This document shows, piece by piece, positions 43,251 to 52,780 of a stretch of DNA of 64,000 bases. The DNA comes from JABDCI01 sp964475835 (lineage in GTDB: Bacteria; Verrucomicrobiota; Verrucomicrobiia; JABWAM01): assembly GCA_964475835.1 (NCBI GenBank), contig CAYYYL010000006.1, positions 1 to 64,000 of the forward strand. Reading direction: 5' to 3'. A program made the translations under genes and the position numbers. Below the pieces are notes generated by a model that ran no database searches, was not told the DNA's origin, and saw only the letters and a list, made by a program, of their open reading frames with translations. Numbering within the stretch: position 1 is the first letter of the stretch; each line of letters starts with the position of its first letter.

Positions 43251-44828
43251 ATGAAGACACTGCGTTTCCCATGGTTGGTCCTGGGTGGAATCCTGATGGT
43301 TGCAGGCTGCCACAAACCCGATTCCGAGGAGGCAAATGCAGTTTCAAAGGATCCGAATGCGCGGGATGCAAACGGAAAAACCGCGCTCATCACCGCCATT
43401 GAAAAGGGACAAAGCAGCACCGCTCTGGAACTGCTTGAAAAGGGCGCGAACGTGAGTGAGGGATATGGTGGCGAAGCCCCCATCCAGATGGCGGCCCGAC
43501 TCGGACAGAAGGAGGTGGTGGAACAACTCCTTGCCAAGGGAGCCGATCCCATGACCAAAAACACTTATGGTGTGACCTGCCTTCACCTCGCGTCCACCCG
43601 GCCCATCGCCGAGATCTTTGTGGAAAAGGGCATTGATGTGAACGTCAAATCCGTCTACCGGGAATGCCCCCTCCACCTTGCTGCGGAACGGGGGAATGCA
43701 GACGTGGTCGAGTTTCTCCTTGAGAAAGGAGCCGACGTTAAGGCCCGTGCGAAGGATGGTGACATCATGCCCCTCAACTACGCCTCAACCCGCCAGGTTG
43801 CCGCCCTTTTGGAATCCAACGGCGCTCCCGTGAAGGGAGAGAGCAACTCATGGGGACGCAATACCCCCCCCATTTATTCCGCAGCCCTAGCAGGTCGGAC
43901 CGAAGTAGTCGAGTTCCTCATCGAAAAGGGCGCTGACTTGAATGCAAAGCCCTATTCCGGTCAGACCCCCATCGCGGCCGCAGCGGAGAAAGGCCACACC
44001 GAGGTGGTGGAACTCCTGGCAGCCAAAGGTGCCGACCTTGCCGGAAATGTGGGAGAACAGGTATTCCGGACGGCCGTTCAAAAGCGCCGAACAGCCGTCG
44101 TCGAAGCCCTTCTTGCCAAAGGGGTAGATGCCAATCTGGGAAGCCCTATCCCCCTCGCTGTAGCCGCCGCCAACGGCGACAAACCCATGCTTGAACTGCT
44201 TTTAAATCATGGCGCTGACATCAACGGAATGGGACAGGATGGACAGACAGCCCTCCTGGCCGCAGCCACCGGACGCATTGAAAACCCCATGCAGGCAATG
44301 GCCGAAGGCAATAAAGATCGCATGGAAGAATTCAAGCAGTGCCTCGAACTTCTCCTCTCCAAGGGCGCCGATGTTCATGCCACAAGGGGATTCTCCAAAC
44401 TCACCCCCCTCCATGTCGCGGCCCGTTCAAAAAACATTGCAGGTTCGGAACTTCTCGTAGCCGCAGGGGCCGACGTCAACGCCAAGGACACCTATGATGC
44501 CACCCCCCTTCATTGGGCGGTGATCAACAACTCCCCCGAGATCGTCAAACTGCTTCTCGAAAAAGGAGCGGATCCCAACGCCCCCCTGTCTGCCCGGGCC
44601 GCAGTCGTTACAAGCAGGGCGGGTGAGGTTGCCAACCCATTTAGTGGCACTGATGCAGGAGGAAAAGTCCCTCTGGCCCTTGCCTCGACCGACGAAATTA
44701 AAAATCTTCTCAAAGCCCATGGTGCCATCATCCCCACCGGACAAAGCACGCTCGGCCCCCAGGAAAAGGACCCCGAACAGCTCGAAATGGAGCGGGTGCG
44801 TGCCGCCCAACAAAACCACCAGCCCTGA
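43251..44828 (+). CDS. Large ankyrin-repeat lipoprotein
   Basis: Product is 525 residues from the ATG at 43251 (KTLRFPWLVLGGIL); the frame is open far upstream, but only this start is followed by a signal sequence with a lipobox (VAGC, Cys19). It holds about twelve ankyrin units (about 30-505), such as LHLAAERGNADVVEFLLEKG and PLHWAVINNSPEIVKLLLEK. An interruption near residues 340-360 splits the repeat array. It should be anchored in the envelope and act as a binding scaffold. It lies near a smaller ankyrin lipoprotein (33858-34664) but not next to it. Confidence 0.88.
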   Translation: MKTLRFPWLVLGGILMVAGCHKPDSEEANAVSKDPNARDANGKTALITAIEKGQSSTALELLEKGANVSEGYGGEAPIQMAARLGQKEVVEQLLAKGADPMTKNTYGVTCLHLASTRPIAEIFVEKGIDVNVKSVYRECPLHLAAERGNADVVEFLLEKGADVKARAKDGDIMPLNYASTRQVAALLESNGAPVKGESNSWGRNTPPIYSAALAGRTEVVEFLIEKGADLNAKPYSGQTPIAAAAEKGHTEVVELLAAKGADLAGNVGEQVFRTAVQKRRTAVVEALLAKGVDANLGSPIPLAVAAANGDKPMLELLLNHGADINGMGQDGQTALLAAATGRIENPMQAMAEGNKDRMEEFKQCLELLLSKGADVHATRGFSKLTPLHVAARSKNIAGSELLVAAGADVNAKDTYDATPLHWAVINNSPEIVKLLLEKGADPNAPLSARAAVVTSRAGEVANPFSGTDAGGKVPLALASTDEIKNLLKAHGAIIPTGQSTLGPQEKDPEQLEMERVRAAQQNHQP

Positions 44829-44867
44829 GAGATCGTTGACACGAGTCCTTCCCCCTCCCTCCATCGT

Positions 44868-45056
44868 GTGACCTCGTCCTCCGACGCCCTTCTTGCCGCC
44901 GCCCGTGAAGCCGAGGAATTGGCAGCCGCCCTTCTTCGCCAGGCAAAACTCACGTCCACCCCCAGATACGAACGGGCCCACATGTTGAAGGAAGCGGAAC
45001 GCCACCGCCGGAGAGCCCAGGAACTCAGGGCACGCCTCGCTTCCAAATCCCCATGA
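44868..45056 (+). CDS. Small Arg/Ala-rich helical protein, translationally coupled
   Basis: Product is 62 residues from a GTG at 44868, 39 bp after the ankyrin lipoprotein. It is almost entirely Ala, Arg, Glu and Leu, predicted as two helices with a coiled-coil look. Its stop overlaps the next start by 4 bp (ATGA), which supports a real coupled gene rather than chance. No family recognised. Confidence 0.55.
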   Translation: MTSSSDALLAAAREAEELAAALLRQAKLTSTPRYERAHMLKEAERHRRRAQELRARLASKSP

Positions 45057-46018
45057 CGGAAGACCAATATCGTTCCGTTAAAATCGTCCTCCTGGGAACC
45101 TTTCTATTCGGGCTCCTCTGCATCGCGTATCGCTATGAGGAACGCATGGTTCCCCCCATCTCCATGGAGGAAATGGAAGGGCCACCGACTCCCCCCGATG
45201 CATCACCCCGGGTGAGAGCCAATGCAAGCGCCCTTCAAAAAATCGACTTTCCAAAGGAACCTTCCGACGAGAATCTTCGTCTCTACGTCGCCCAGATCAT
45301 CGAAATCTCCCAAAATCAAACCACCTACACCCCTTCCGATCCGCAAATCGGCATGCTCACACGGCTCGGAGAGGAGCACATCCAAATCCTACTCGACGCA
45401 CTTAAATCGAATAACCCCTATAATTTCCACCTCCTTCGTGCGATCGACCGACTGAGCACGGAAAAAAGCAAACCGCAGATTCTGGCCTCCCTCTCAACGG
45501 CCCCGTCCCTTGCCGAAATCCTGTTAAAAAACAGTTGGCAGAATGATGCCAGGGAAACCCTCATCCAGGGCCTCCATCAGGAATTTCTTCCCGAGGACTG
45601 GCTTCGCGCCGTTGCCTCATTCGAAGATCCGTCCACCTACGATGCCCTGATTCAGCACATGGTGCACGGCCTGAACCCCGCAAGCACGTACGAAGTCGTG
45701 GAAAACCTGCCTGGCATCCAGCTCGACGACGCCGTGGATAAGACGTGGCAAAGATCCAAGCACCGACACGGATGGCAGGCGGATACGTTCGCGATTATCG
45801 CCATCGGCTACGGCAAGGTCGACGCATTGGAACATTTGATTCATGTTCTCGATTCCCGGAAACCCGATCAGGAATATCTGAAGGACCAAGCCCTCCAAGC
45901 CTTGATCGAACACACCACGGCACACGGTTCAACCGAGGAAATCCGTGCCTGGTATCAACAGAACAGGGACCATCTCGTTTTCGATTCAGCGGACAAAAAG
46001 TTCAAGGTGAAGAGTTGA
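45053..46018 (+). CDS. Membrane-anchored protein with helical repeats
   Basis: Product is 321 residues. One N-terminal membrane helix (about 10-24) anchors an exported region. From about residue 80 on it is mostly alpha-helical with repeated leucine-rich helix pairs (for example EHIQILLDALKSNNPYNFHL), similar to HEAT-like repeats, a fold used for protein contacts. It overlaps the small gene upstream by 4 bp and the convergent radical SAM gene by 17 bp. No named family recognised; function unknown. Confidence 0.65.
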   Translation: MTEDQYRSVKIVLLGTFLFGLLCIAYRYEERMVPPISMEEMEGPPTPPDASPRVRANASALQKIDFPKEPSDENLRLYVAQIIEISQNQTTYTPSDPQIGMLTRLGEEHIQILLDALKSNNPYNFHLLRAIDRLSTEKSKPQILASLSTAPSLAEILLKNSWQNDARETLIQGLHQEFLPEDWLRAVASFEDPSTYDALIQHMVHGLNPASTYEVVENLPGIQLDDAVDKTWQRSKHRHGWQADTFAIIAIGYGKVDALEHLIHVLDSRKPDQEYLKDQALQALIEHTTAHGSTEEIRAWYQQNRDHLVFDSADKKFKVKS

Positions 46019-47519
46019 TCCTTCCCGCCCCTTCCCCCTCCACAAGAGTCCGATGCCGAGCCTGTCTCTTCGGTCCCGCATCCGCCTTCGATTTGGACTT
46101 CTTCGCCCTTCGTGCGTCGCGCTCCAGAATCGCCTCCACCTCCCCTGCGGCTTTTCCCTCGGAAATCAAAAACAGACGCAGGCAACGTGCAAGCTCGGAC
46201 CTGGCAATCTCATGGGTGCGCCCCAACTCTTCATAAAGCTGGTCGCTCAATCGCAGAAAAGTCGCAAATGGGGAGCCCCCCTCCAAAAACCATCGGACGG
46301 TTTCAACGAAGTTTCCACTATTCCCCACAAGATCCCAATATCGTGCAAATCGACGCATGCGCTGCATCGTGAAAAAATCGATATCACGATTCTGAAGAAT
46401 CTCAAAAGGGGGTTCCGGACTGTACACCATACCCCACTCTCGATCGTGGCGCTTGATCGGAGTCCCTCGAAGCCTTTTTAGAATCCCCACCTGAATCTCC
46501 TGCGGTCTGAGTGCCGCAAGACGATCAAACCCGTTGCCAAAGCTTTCCAACGTCTCTCCCGGAAGGCCCACAATCAGGTCCACATGCACATGCACCCCGG
46601 TTTCCGTTCGCAGCCACTTTAAATTTTCCACGGCTTTGTCATGATCCTGCCGCCGGCTGATTCGCCCCGAAACCTCTTCATTGAAAGTTTGAATCCCCAC
46701 CTCGAATTGGAGAGCGCCCTCCGGAAAGCGGAGGATCGATTCCCGAAGTGCATCCGGCAAACGATCGGGAATCATCTCAAAATGAACAAAGAGGCCGGGC
46801 TCATAACGAGCATAAAAAAAATCCAGAATCGAGGTGCCCACGCGAATGTTCAAGTTAAAGGTGCGATCCACAAATTTGAACTGCCTTGCCCCACGATCAT
46901 AAAGTTTCTGCAGCGCCTGGAGAAATCCGTCCAGAGGGGCTGCACGCACGGGAATATCCAGCGATGAAAGACAAAACTCACATTCGAAGGGACATCCTCT
47001 CGATGCCTCGACATAGATCACACGATGAGCCAGATCCTCATCGGTATAGAGATCGTACGGCAACACCAGGCGGGAAAAATCCGGAGGCACTGCCGTTATG
47101 ACTTTGCCCTCCGGCTTTTCACCGGCAAGCAATCTGCCACATAACTCCGCAAACGCCAGATCCCCCTCTCCGGTGATGACATAATCCGCCAGCTTCACAA
47201 GGTCCTGCTCCTCCGTTTCATGACTCACCTCGGGCCCGCCCAAAACGATGATCAGATCCGGACGCAAACGCTTGAGATGGGCGACCAGACTTGCCGTCTG
47301 ATTTATATTCCAGATATACACTCCGATCCCAATCACTTTGGGCTGATGTCTGAGAATCATCTCGGCCACCTCGAGGGGACGCTGATGGATCGTGAATTCC
47401 AGAATCCACGACCGCGACTGCATTTCCCCCAGATTCGCCTGGAGGTAACGCAAACCAAAGGCACAGTGGATATACCGTGCATTCAGGGTCGTTAATAGGA
47501 TGTCACAGGAAGAGGGCAT
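46002..47519 (-). CDS. B12-binding radical SAM protein
   Basis: Product is 505 residues. Residues 1-140 form a cobalamin-binding-like Rossmann domain (VIGIGVYIWN, IIVLGGPEVSHE). A radical SAM core follows with the [4Fe-4S] motif GCPFECEFC near 175-183 and VDLIVGLPGETLESFG. The C-terminal 150 residues fit the DUF4080 extension that accompanies this subgroup. The proteins are probably methyltransferases or hydrolytic radical enzymes, but no member has a well-known substrate. A basic tail rich in Lys/Arg (about 465-505) is unusual. It is divergent from the GT39-like gene. Confidence 0.87.
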   Translation of the reverse strand: MPSSCDILLTTLNARYIHCAFGLRYLQANLGEMQSRSWILEFTIHQRPLEVAEMILRHQPKVIGIGVYIWNINQTASLVAHLKRLRPDLIIVLGGPEVSHETEEQDLVKLADYVITGEGDLAFAELCGRLLAGEKPEGKVITAVPPDFSRLVLPYDLYTDEDLAHRVIYVEASRGCPFECEFCLSSLDIPVRAAPLDGFLQALQKLYDRGARQFKFVDRTFNLNIRVGTSILDFFYARYEPGLFVHFEMIPDRLPDALRESILRFPEGALQFEVGIQTFNEEVSGRISRRQDHDKAVENLKWLRTETGVHVHVDLIVGLPGETLESFGNGFDRLAALRPQEIQVGILKRLRGTPIKRHDREWGMVYSPEPPFEILQNRDIDFFTMQRMRRFARYWDLVGNSGNFVETVRWFLEGGSPFATFLRLSDQLYEELGRTHEIARSELARCLRLFLISEGKAAGEVEAILERDARRAKKSKSKADAGPKRQARHRTLVEGEGAGRINSSP

Positions 47520-47621
47520 GGCAAACGTACCGGATCAGATTACCACACTTCCTGGGAAAGGGGGTGGAAAACGAACGATTTCAGGATTGAACGGCGGACG
47601 AAATTTCCGATCAATGGCAGC

Positions 47622-49154
47622 GTGACCTACGCCCCACCGCGCGCCTCAACTCCCCTCCTGCTGACCCTTGGCGTGCTTCTCCTTTGCGGCGGCATTCGCT
47701 GGCACCTTTCAGGGATGCCTTTGGAGCGTGACGAAGGGGAATACGCCTGCATGGCACAACGCATCCTTGTCGGAACTCCCCCCTTTCACGATGTCTTTGC
47801 CATGAAGTTTCCAGGCATCCATCTTGCCTACGCTGTCATTTTAAAATTATTTGGCCAGACCGACACCGGCATTCGCACCGCGCTCCTCGTCATGAACGCC
47901 GTCAGCTGCCTTCTTGTCCATGGAATCGTGCGCCGGGTGGCGGATTCCAACGCTGCGTGCTGGGCTGCCGCATCCTTCGCAGTTGCCAGCATCAGTCCCT
48001 CGGTCCTGGGAATGACGGCAAACGCAGAGCACTTTGTCATTTTTTTCGCTCTGGCTGGCACGTGGTTTACAGCCCGGTCTACGGGAACCCCTACAATCCT
48101 GGCCGCCGGGCTCTGCTTCGGCACGGCCGTGACCATGAAGCAGCACGGGGTTGTTTTCGTTTTATTGGGAGGAACATGGCTTTTTATCATGCAACAAAAG
48201 GTTTCCCCAAGGACGGCCCTTCGTTCGTTGGGCATCTACTTACTGGGAGTCACTTTACCTCTTGTCGCCATGGGACTTTGGATGTGGAAAGCAGGCGTGT
48301 GGAATTCCTTCTGGTTTTGGTGCGTAACCTATGCTCGGCACTACGGAATCCGTGGCGGAGCCGCCGAAGGGTGGCGGCATTTGATCAACCAATCGAGGCC
48401 CGTCCTCCTCCAACTGGGGCCCCTTGTCCTCGCTGCCTCAGTGGGAATCTGGATCGCCATTCGGAAGCGAAGCGTAGCCGCCCCTCTCCTCATCCTCTGG
48501 CTGGTTTGCGGATTCGTCGCCACCACACCCGGATGGCTTTTCCGGCCCCACTACTTCCTCTTCCTGATTCCCGGAATCTCCCTCGCAGCGGGCCTTGCCC
48601 TTTCACGATTGCGATGGAATTCCTTCATCGCGCTGATTCTGTTCGCCCCCATCATTTTCAGTCGAAGCGTTCTTTTTGCGTCCCCAGCATCAGCCATCCT
48701 GGAACTCTATCCCAACAATCCGTTTGAACAGTTACGCAGGATCGGGCTTTCTCTTCAACAATCCCTCAAACCCGGTGAGAAGCTGGTAGTACTGGGCTCC
48801 GAACCTGAAATCTATTTCTATTCCAATCATCCCGCGGCAACTCCCTATATCTACATGTACCCCCTCCTGGAGTCCCAACCTTATGCCGTCCCCATGCAGC
48901 AACATTTGATGGATTCCATGGAGCAAAATCCCCCGGATGTGATCGTCCATGTTCGGATTCCCACATCCTGGCTCGTTCAACCCAACTCCACCACCAAACT
49001 CCTAGAATGGATCCCCGCGTATCTTGAGAAGCGTTATCAAAAAATCCAGGAGATCATCCTCTCCCAAAGTGATTCCAATGGCTGGACGATCGCCGTTCAC
49101 CGTCGTCGAACAGCTTTGATCTCCTCCCGTCCCTCTGATAGCCTTCAGCCATGA
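47622..49154 (+). CDS. GT39/ArnT-like membrane glycosyltransferase
   Basis: Product is 510 residues from a GTG at 47622; no upstream ATG keeps the first helix. It has about eleven membrane helices. The first extracellular loop carries LERDEGEYACMAQRIL, the acidic catalytic motif of the PMT_2 family, followed by PPFHDVFAMKFPG. A soluble C-terminal domain (about 380-510) follows. Family members move a sugar from a polyprenyl phosphate to a lipid or protein in the periplasm. The stop overlaps the NfeD-type gene by 4 bp. Confidence 0.87.
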   Translation: MTYAPPRASTPLLLTLGVLLLCGGIRWHLSGMPLERDEGEYACMAQRILVGTPPFHDVFAMKFPGIHLAYAVILKLFGQTDTGIRTALLVMNAVSCLLVHGIVRRVADSNAACWAAASFAVASISPSVLGMTANAEHFVIFFALAGTWFTARSTGTPTILAAGLCFGTAVTMKQHGVVFVLLGGTWLFIMQQKVSPRTALRSLGIYLLGVTLPLVAMGLWMWKAGVWNSFWFWCVTYARHYGIRGGAAEGWRHLINQSRPVLLQLGPLVLAASVGIWIAIRKRSVAAPLLILWLVCGFVATTPGWLFRPHYFLFLIPGISLAAGLALSRLRWNSFIALILFAPIIFSRSVLFASPASAILELYPNNPFEQLRRIGLSLQQSLKPGEKLVVLGSEPEIYFYSNHPAATPYIYMYPLLESQPYAVPMQQHLMDSMEQNPPDVIVHVRIPTSWLVQPNSTTKLLEWIPAYLEKRYQKIQEIILSQSDSNGWTIAVHRRRTALISSRPSDSLQP

Positions 49155-50536
49155 AATGCTGGTGTCTCCTCGGCTTTATTCTTTCGGCCCTTCTTCCCGA
49201 TTCCTCGCACGCCACTGGACACAAAGCTTGCATCATCCCCATCCGGGATGACATCGAATCCACCACGGTCTACATTGTTCGCCGGGGCCTTAACGAGGCG
49301 AGAAAGCAGGGAGCCGATCTCGTTATCATCGACATGGACACCAATGGAGGCCGGGTCAACGCGGCCATGGATGTGATGAACCTCCTGGAAAACTTTGAAG
49401 GTCGCACGGTGACCTACGTTAATAAAAAGGCCTACTCGGCCGGGGCCTTCATCGCCGTGGCCACAAAGGAAATTTACATGGCCCCCTCCAGCGTGATCGG
49501 CGCAGCCGCCCCCATCACCATGTCACCCACCGGAGAAGCGCAGGACCTTCCCAGCACGATTGAGAAAAAGTTTTCATCCGCCCTGGCGGCCCGCATTCGC
49601 GCCGCAGCCCAGCGCAACGGCCACAACGCCGACGTCTTCGATGCCATGGTCAAGGTCACCAACGGACTCGAAATCGATGGAAAACAAATCGTCAAGAAAG
49701 GGGAAATCCTCACCCTCACCGACACGGAGGCCATGACGGAATACGGCAAGCCGCCGAAACCCCTCCTGGCTGCCGGTGCCAGCCCCACGCTGGAAGACCT
49801 TCTGAAAAAACTGGGTTACCCCCCGGAGGAAACCCGTCGCATTGAACCCACGGGCGCCGAGCAGGTGGCCAAATGGATCACCATGATTTCTCCCATTCTG
49901 CTGCTGGTCGGCATTGCCGGAATCTATCTGGAATTCAAAACCCCGGGCGTTTCCCTTCCCGGCATCCTAGGGGTCGCTGCGCTCGCCATTTTTTTCTTCG
50001 GGCACTACGTAGCGGGACTTTCCGGATTTGAGGAGGTCCTCCTCTTCGTTTTCGGTCTGGTTCTCATCGCTGTGGAGATCTTCATCCTTCCGGGCCACAT
50101 CCTTCCCGGTTTCCTCGGCACCATCGCCATTCTCGTCTCTTTGCTCTGGGCCATGGTAGATAAATTTCACGGACCATTCACCCCTCCCACACTCCCGGCA
50201 ATCGAAATCCCCCTCATCAAACTGGCGGTGGCACTGGGTGGAGCTGTGATTCTGGCCTATATGACCGGGCGTTATCTCCCCCAGGGACGGGGTCCTCTGG
50301 GCAAACTGGTTCTTCAGACACAACTCAACACCAGCGCGGGGTATACCACCGCCGTAACCCACTTGGAATTGGTCGGACGGACAGGTTTCAGCATCTCCAT
50401 GCTCCGTCCCAGCGGCACGGCACGAATCGGAGATCGTGTAGTGGACGTAGTCAGCGAGGGAGATTTTATTCAGGCCAACACCCCCATCGTGGTGAAAAGC
50501 GTTCGTGGCGCACAAGTGATTGTGGGCAAAGCCTGA
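49151..50536 (+). CDS. Membrane-bound ClpP-class serine protease with NfeD domain
   Basis: Product is 461 residues. A signal peptide (1-20) is followed by a ClpP-like protease domain (about 25-215) with the nucleophile Ser96 in AYSAGAFIA and Lys139 in EKKFSS as the likely catalytic dyad. Four to five membrane helices (about 240-370) and a C-terminal OB-fold NfeD domain (about 390-460) complete it. The full-length form of archaeal PH1510 degrades stomatin-like proteins. Here it precedes a short NfeD and a FloA gene in the same run, the classic arrangement. Confidence 0.92.
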   Translation: MKCWCLLGFILSALLPDSSHATGHKACIIPIRDDIESTTVYIVRRGLNEARKQGADLVIIDMDTNGGRVNAAMDVMNLLENFEGRTVTYVNKKAYSAGAFIAVATKEIYMAPSSVIGAAAPITMSPTGEAQDLPSTIEKKFSSALAARIRAAAQRNGHNADVFDAMVKVTNGLEIDGKQIVKKGEILTLTDTEAMTEYGKPPKPLLAAGASPTLEDLLKKLGYPPEETRRIEPTGAEQVAKWITMISPILLLVGIAGIYLEFKTPGVSLPGILGVAALAIFFFGHYVAGLSGFEEVLLFVFGLVLIAVEIFILPGHILPGFLGTIAILVSLLWAMVDKFHGPFTPPTLPAIEIPLIKLAVALGGAVILAYMTGRYLPQGRGPLGKLVLQTQLNTSAGYTTAVTHLELVGRTGFSISMLRPSGTARIGDRVVDVVSEGDFIQANTPIVVKSVRGAQVIVGKA

Positions 50537-50567
50537 CAGTCGCATTGGAACCTGATATAACCTTCCC

Positions 50568-51029
50568 ATGGCCTGGATCATTTTTCTTTCAGCGGTCGGT
50601 GTGGTGTTAATTTGTCTGGAGGTATTCCTCCCGGGAATGGTGGCTGGAACGCTAGGTGGCATCCTTCTGTTTGCCGCAGTGGTTCTGACCTACATGGAAT
50701 TCGGGGCCCAGGCGGGAAACAAGGCCTTGATCGGGTTGATCATCAGCTCCGGAATAGCTCTCGCCCTCTGGATCTCCCTTTTTCCCAAAACCCGGATGGG
50801 TCGTAAAATGGTCACCCAATTTGACCTTGCAGAAAGCAAAACAGCCACGGATCTCCAATGGTTGATCGGCAAATCAGGCACGTCCCTCACCCCCCTCCGC
50901 CCAGCCGGCACCGCAACCATCGCGAATCAACGAATTGATGTCGTGGCGGAATCCGGATGGATCGAGCAGAACAGCACGATCCAGGTTGTCGCCGTCGAAG
51001 GAAATCGTGTGTCCGTCCGCCAAGTTTGA
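50568..51029 (+). CDS. Short NfeD-type membrane protein
   Basis: Product is 153 residues. Two to three membrane helices (about 2-22, 26-46, 55-72) are followed by an NfeD OB-fold (about 95-152), seen in GKSGTSLTPLRPAGTATIA and RIDVVAESGWIE. It lacks the protease half. The gene lies between the full-length NfeD protease and FloA, 31 and 50 bp apart. NfeD1b-type proteins partner with flotillins. Confidence 0.88.
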   Translation: MAWIIFLSAVGVVLICLEVFLPGMVAGTLGGILLFAAVVLTYMEFGAQAGNKALIGLIISSGIALALWISLFPKTRMGRKMVTQFDLAESKTATDLQWLIGKSGTSLTPLRPAGTATIANQRIDVVAESGWIEQNSTIQVVAVEGNRVSVRQV

Positions 51030-51079
51030 ACTTGTAATCAAAAACCCCACCCGCCAAGAAGACTCCATCTCAAAACCTC

Positions 51080-52093
51080 ATGAATATTCCAGCCATCCTT
51101 TCCATTGTCGCCGTCATCGCCGTTCTCGTTTTTCTGGTGATTTTCATCAGTTTTGCCTCCGTTTATATCCGGGCCATGGTGGCCGGAGCACCGGTTGGGC
51201 TTATGGAATTGATCAGTATGAAGCTCCAGCGCGTTCAAATCAGCCTCATCGTGGATAATCGGATCAACGCCGTCAAAGCAGGCATTCCCCTCAGCGTGGA
51301 TCAATTGATCGCCCACTATCAGGCAGGCGGAAACGTCACCCAGGTGGTCCGTGCGCTTATTGCGTCCGAAAAGGCCAGTCTTGCCCTCGATTTTAACCGT
51401 GCAGCAGCCATCGATCTCGCCACCCAGCAATCCGGCAAAAGTGTCTTCGAAGCAGTCATGACCAGCGTGAATCCCCGGGTGATCAACTGTCCAAACCAGA
51501 CTCAGGAGGGCCGAGCCACCATTGACGCCGTGGCCAAGGACGGAATTCAACTTAAAGTAAAGGCGCGGGTGACCGTTCGCACCCACCTGGAACGTTTCGT
51601 CGGCGGCGCCACAGAGGAGACCATCATCGCACGTGTAGGCGAAGGCATTGTGACCACCATCGGTTCGGCAGGAAGCTACAAGGAGGTTCTCGAAAATCCG
51701 GACATGATTTCCAAGCGTTGCCTCGAAAAGGGACTCGATTCCGGCAGTGCCTTCGAAATTCTTTCAATTGATGTCGCCGATGTCGATGTGGGCGAGAACG
51801 TGGGCGCCAAACTTCAGGCAGAGCAGGCTGAAGCAGACAAACGTGTGGCCCAAGCCCGCGCCGAAGTTCGTCGCAGCACCGCCGTCGCCCTCGAACAGGA
51901 AATGAAAGCCCGCACCCAGGAAATGCGCGCCAAGGTCGTGGAATCCGAAGCCGAGGTCCCCAGAGCCCTTGCAGAGGCGTTTCGGTCCGGCAGGCTCGGC
52001 GTCATGGACTACTATCGCATGCAGAATATTCAATCCGACACGGCCATGCGCAGCAGCATCGCCGGTGAAGGCAATCAACCGAAGCAAGGCTGA
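51080..52093 (+). CDS. floA: Flotillin-like protein FloA
   Basis: Product is 337 residues. One membrane segment (about 4-26) is followed by VYIRAMVAGAPVGLMELISM, then the SPFH-like region and a long Ala/Glu-rich coiled coil (about 235-300; ending PRALAEAFRSGRLGVMDYYRMQN). The family (FloA, YqfA, UPF0365) organises functional membrane microdomains. Position right after two NfeD genes supports the name. Confidence 0.94.
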   Translation: MNIPAILSIVAVIAVLVFLVIFISFASVYIRAMVAGAPVGLMELISMKLQRVQISLIVDNRINAVKAGIPLSVDQLIAHYQAGGNVTQVVRALIASEKASLALDFNRAAAIDLATQQSGKSVFEAVMTSVNPRVINCPNQTQEGRATIDAVAKDGIQLKVKARVTVRTHLERFVGGATEETIIARVGEGIVTTIGSAGSYKEVLENPDMISKRCLEKGLDSGSAFEILSIDVADVDVGENVGAKLQAEQAEADKRVAQARAEVRRSTAVALEQEMKARTQEMRAKVVESEAEVPRALAEAFRSGRLGVMDYYRMQNIQSDTAMRSSIAGEGNQPKQG

Positions 52094-52101
52094 CAGGCCT
52101 C

Positions 52102-52767
52102 ATGCCTACACCCCTTCTCCATCTGGAATTCGATTTGCCGATCGCGGCAGGGTTCGATCTGGTTGGCATCATCGTATTCCTCATCGTCGCAGGCATCTCA
52201 GCCATGTCGAGGAGGGCTGAAGGATCAAAAAATACCCGGCCTTTCTCGAGCTCTCCCACCGGATTTCCACTTTCACAACCCGCGCCGAATGCCGGCCAGG
52301 CAGCCCCGCAGATGGATCTGGCAGAGGAAATGCGCCGGTTTCTGGGGGAAATTCAAGAACAGGCCAAAGCCCGTCCTCCCGTTTCCAGCCCCCCACAGCT
52401 TCCCCGTTTCGTTCCACGCAAACAGCCTCAACGACAACCACCGACCCTTCCCAAATTCACCCCCCCAGCGAAGGAGGAGGAGAGACATCTCACGCTCTCA
52501 AGCATGGAGGAATTTCCCTCCGAGGAAACTCAACCCGTTCATCTCACCAGCATCCGGGAGGAAGTCACCCAGTCGATGAAGGATGTCCGGCGTGATCTCG
52601 ATGCCGAGTGGGACACCATCACGACCTCCGCGCAGACGGAACAGGTTGCGGATGCACCCGCAGCAGCCCGATGGGATCGCCTCCTTTTCCGTTCGCCTTC
52701 CCAACTTCGACAGGCCATCGCGCTACGTGAAATTTTCGGCCCACCGAGGGCATTGGAACCGTTTTGA
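52102..52767 (+). CDS. Conserved membrane-anchored protein of the FloA operon
   Basis: Product is 221 residues, starting 8 bp after floA. An N-terminal membrane helix (about 16-35) is followed by a proline- and glutamine-rich, low-complexity region (about 45-130) and a C-terminal segment RSPSQLRQAIALREIFGPPRALEP. The last segment looks like a conserved short motif, which I associate with similar PVC-group proteins, but no function is known. It is probably a partner of FloA. Confidence 0.72.
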   Translation: MPTPLLHLEFDLPIAAGFDLVGIIVFLIVAGISAMSRRAEGSKNTRPFSSSPTGFPLSQPAPNAGQAAPQMDLAEEMRRFLGEIQEQAKARPPVSSPPQLPRFVPRKQPQRQPPTLPKFTPPAKEEERHLTLSSMEEFPSEETQPVHLTSIREEVTQSMKDVRRDLDAEWDTITTSAQTEQVADAPAAARWDRLLFRSPSQLRQAIALREIFGPPRALEPF

Positions 52768-52780
52768 TCCCACGGTCTTC

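Noticed and set aside
43341..44700. Possible DNA-level tandem repeats in the ankyrin lipoprotein gene
   Set aside because: The similarity is at protein level (ankyrin units); the DNA copies are diverged, so this is not a DNA repeat array or CRISPR.
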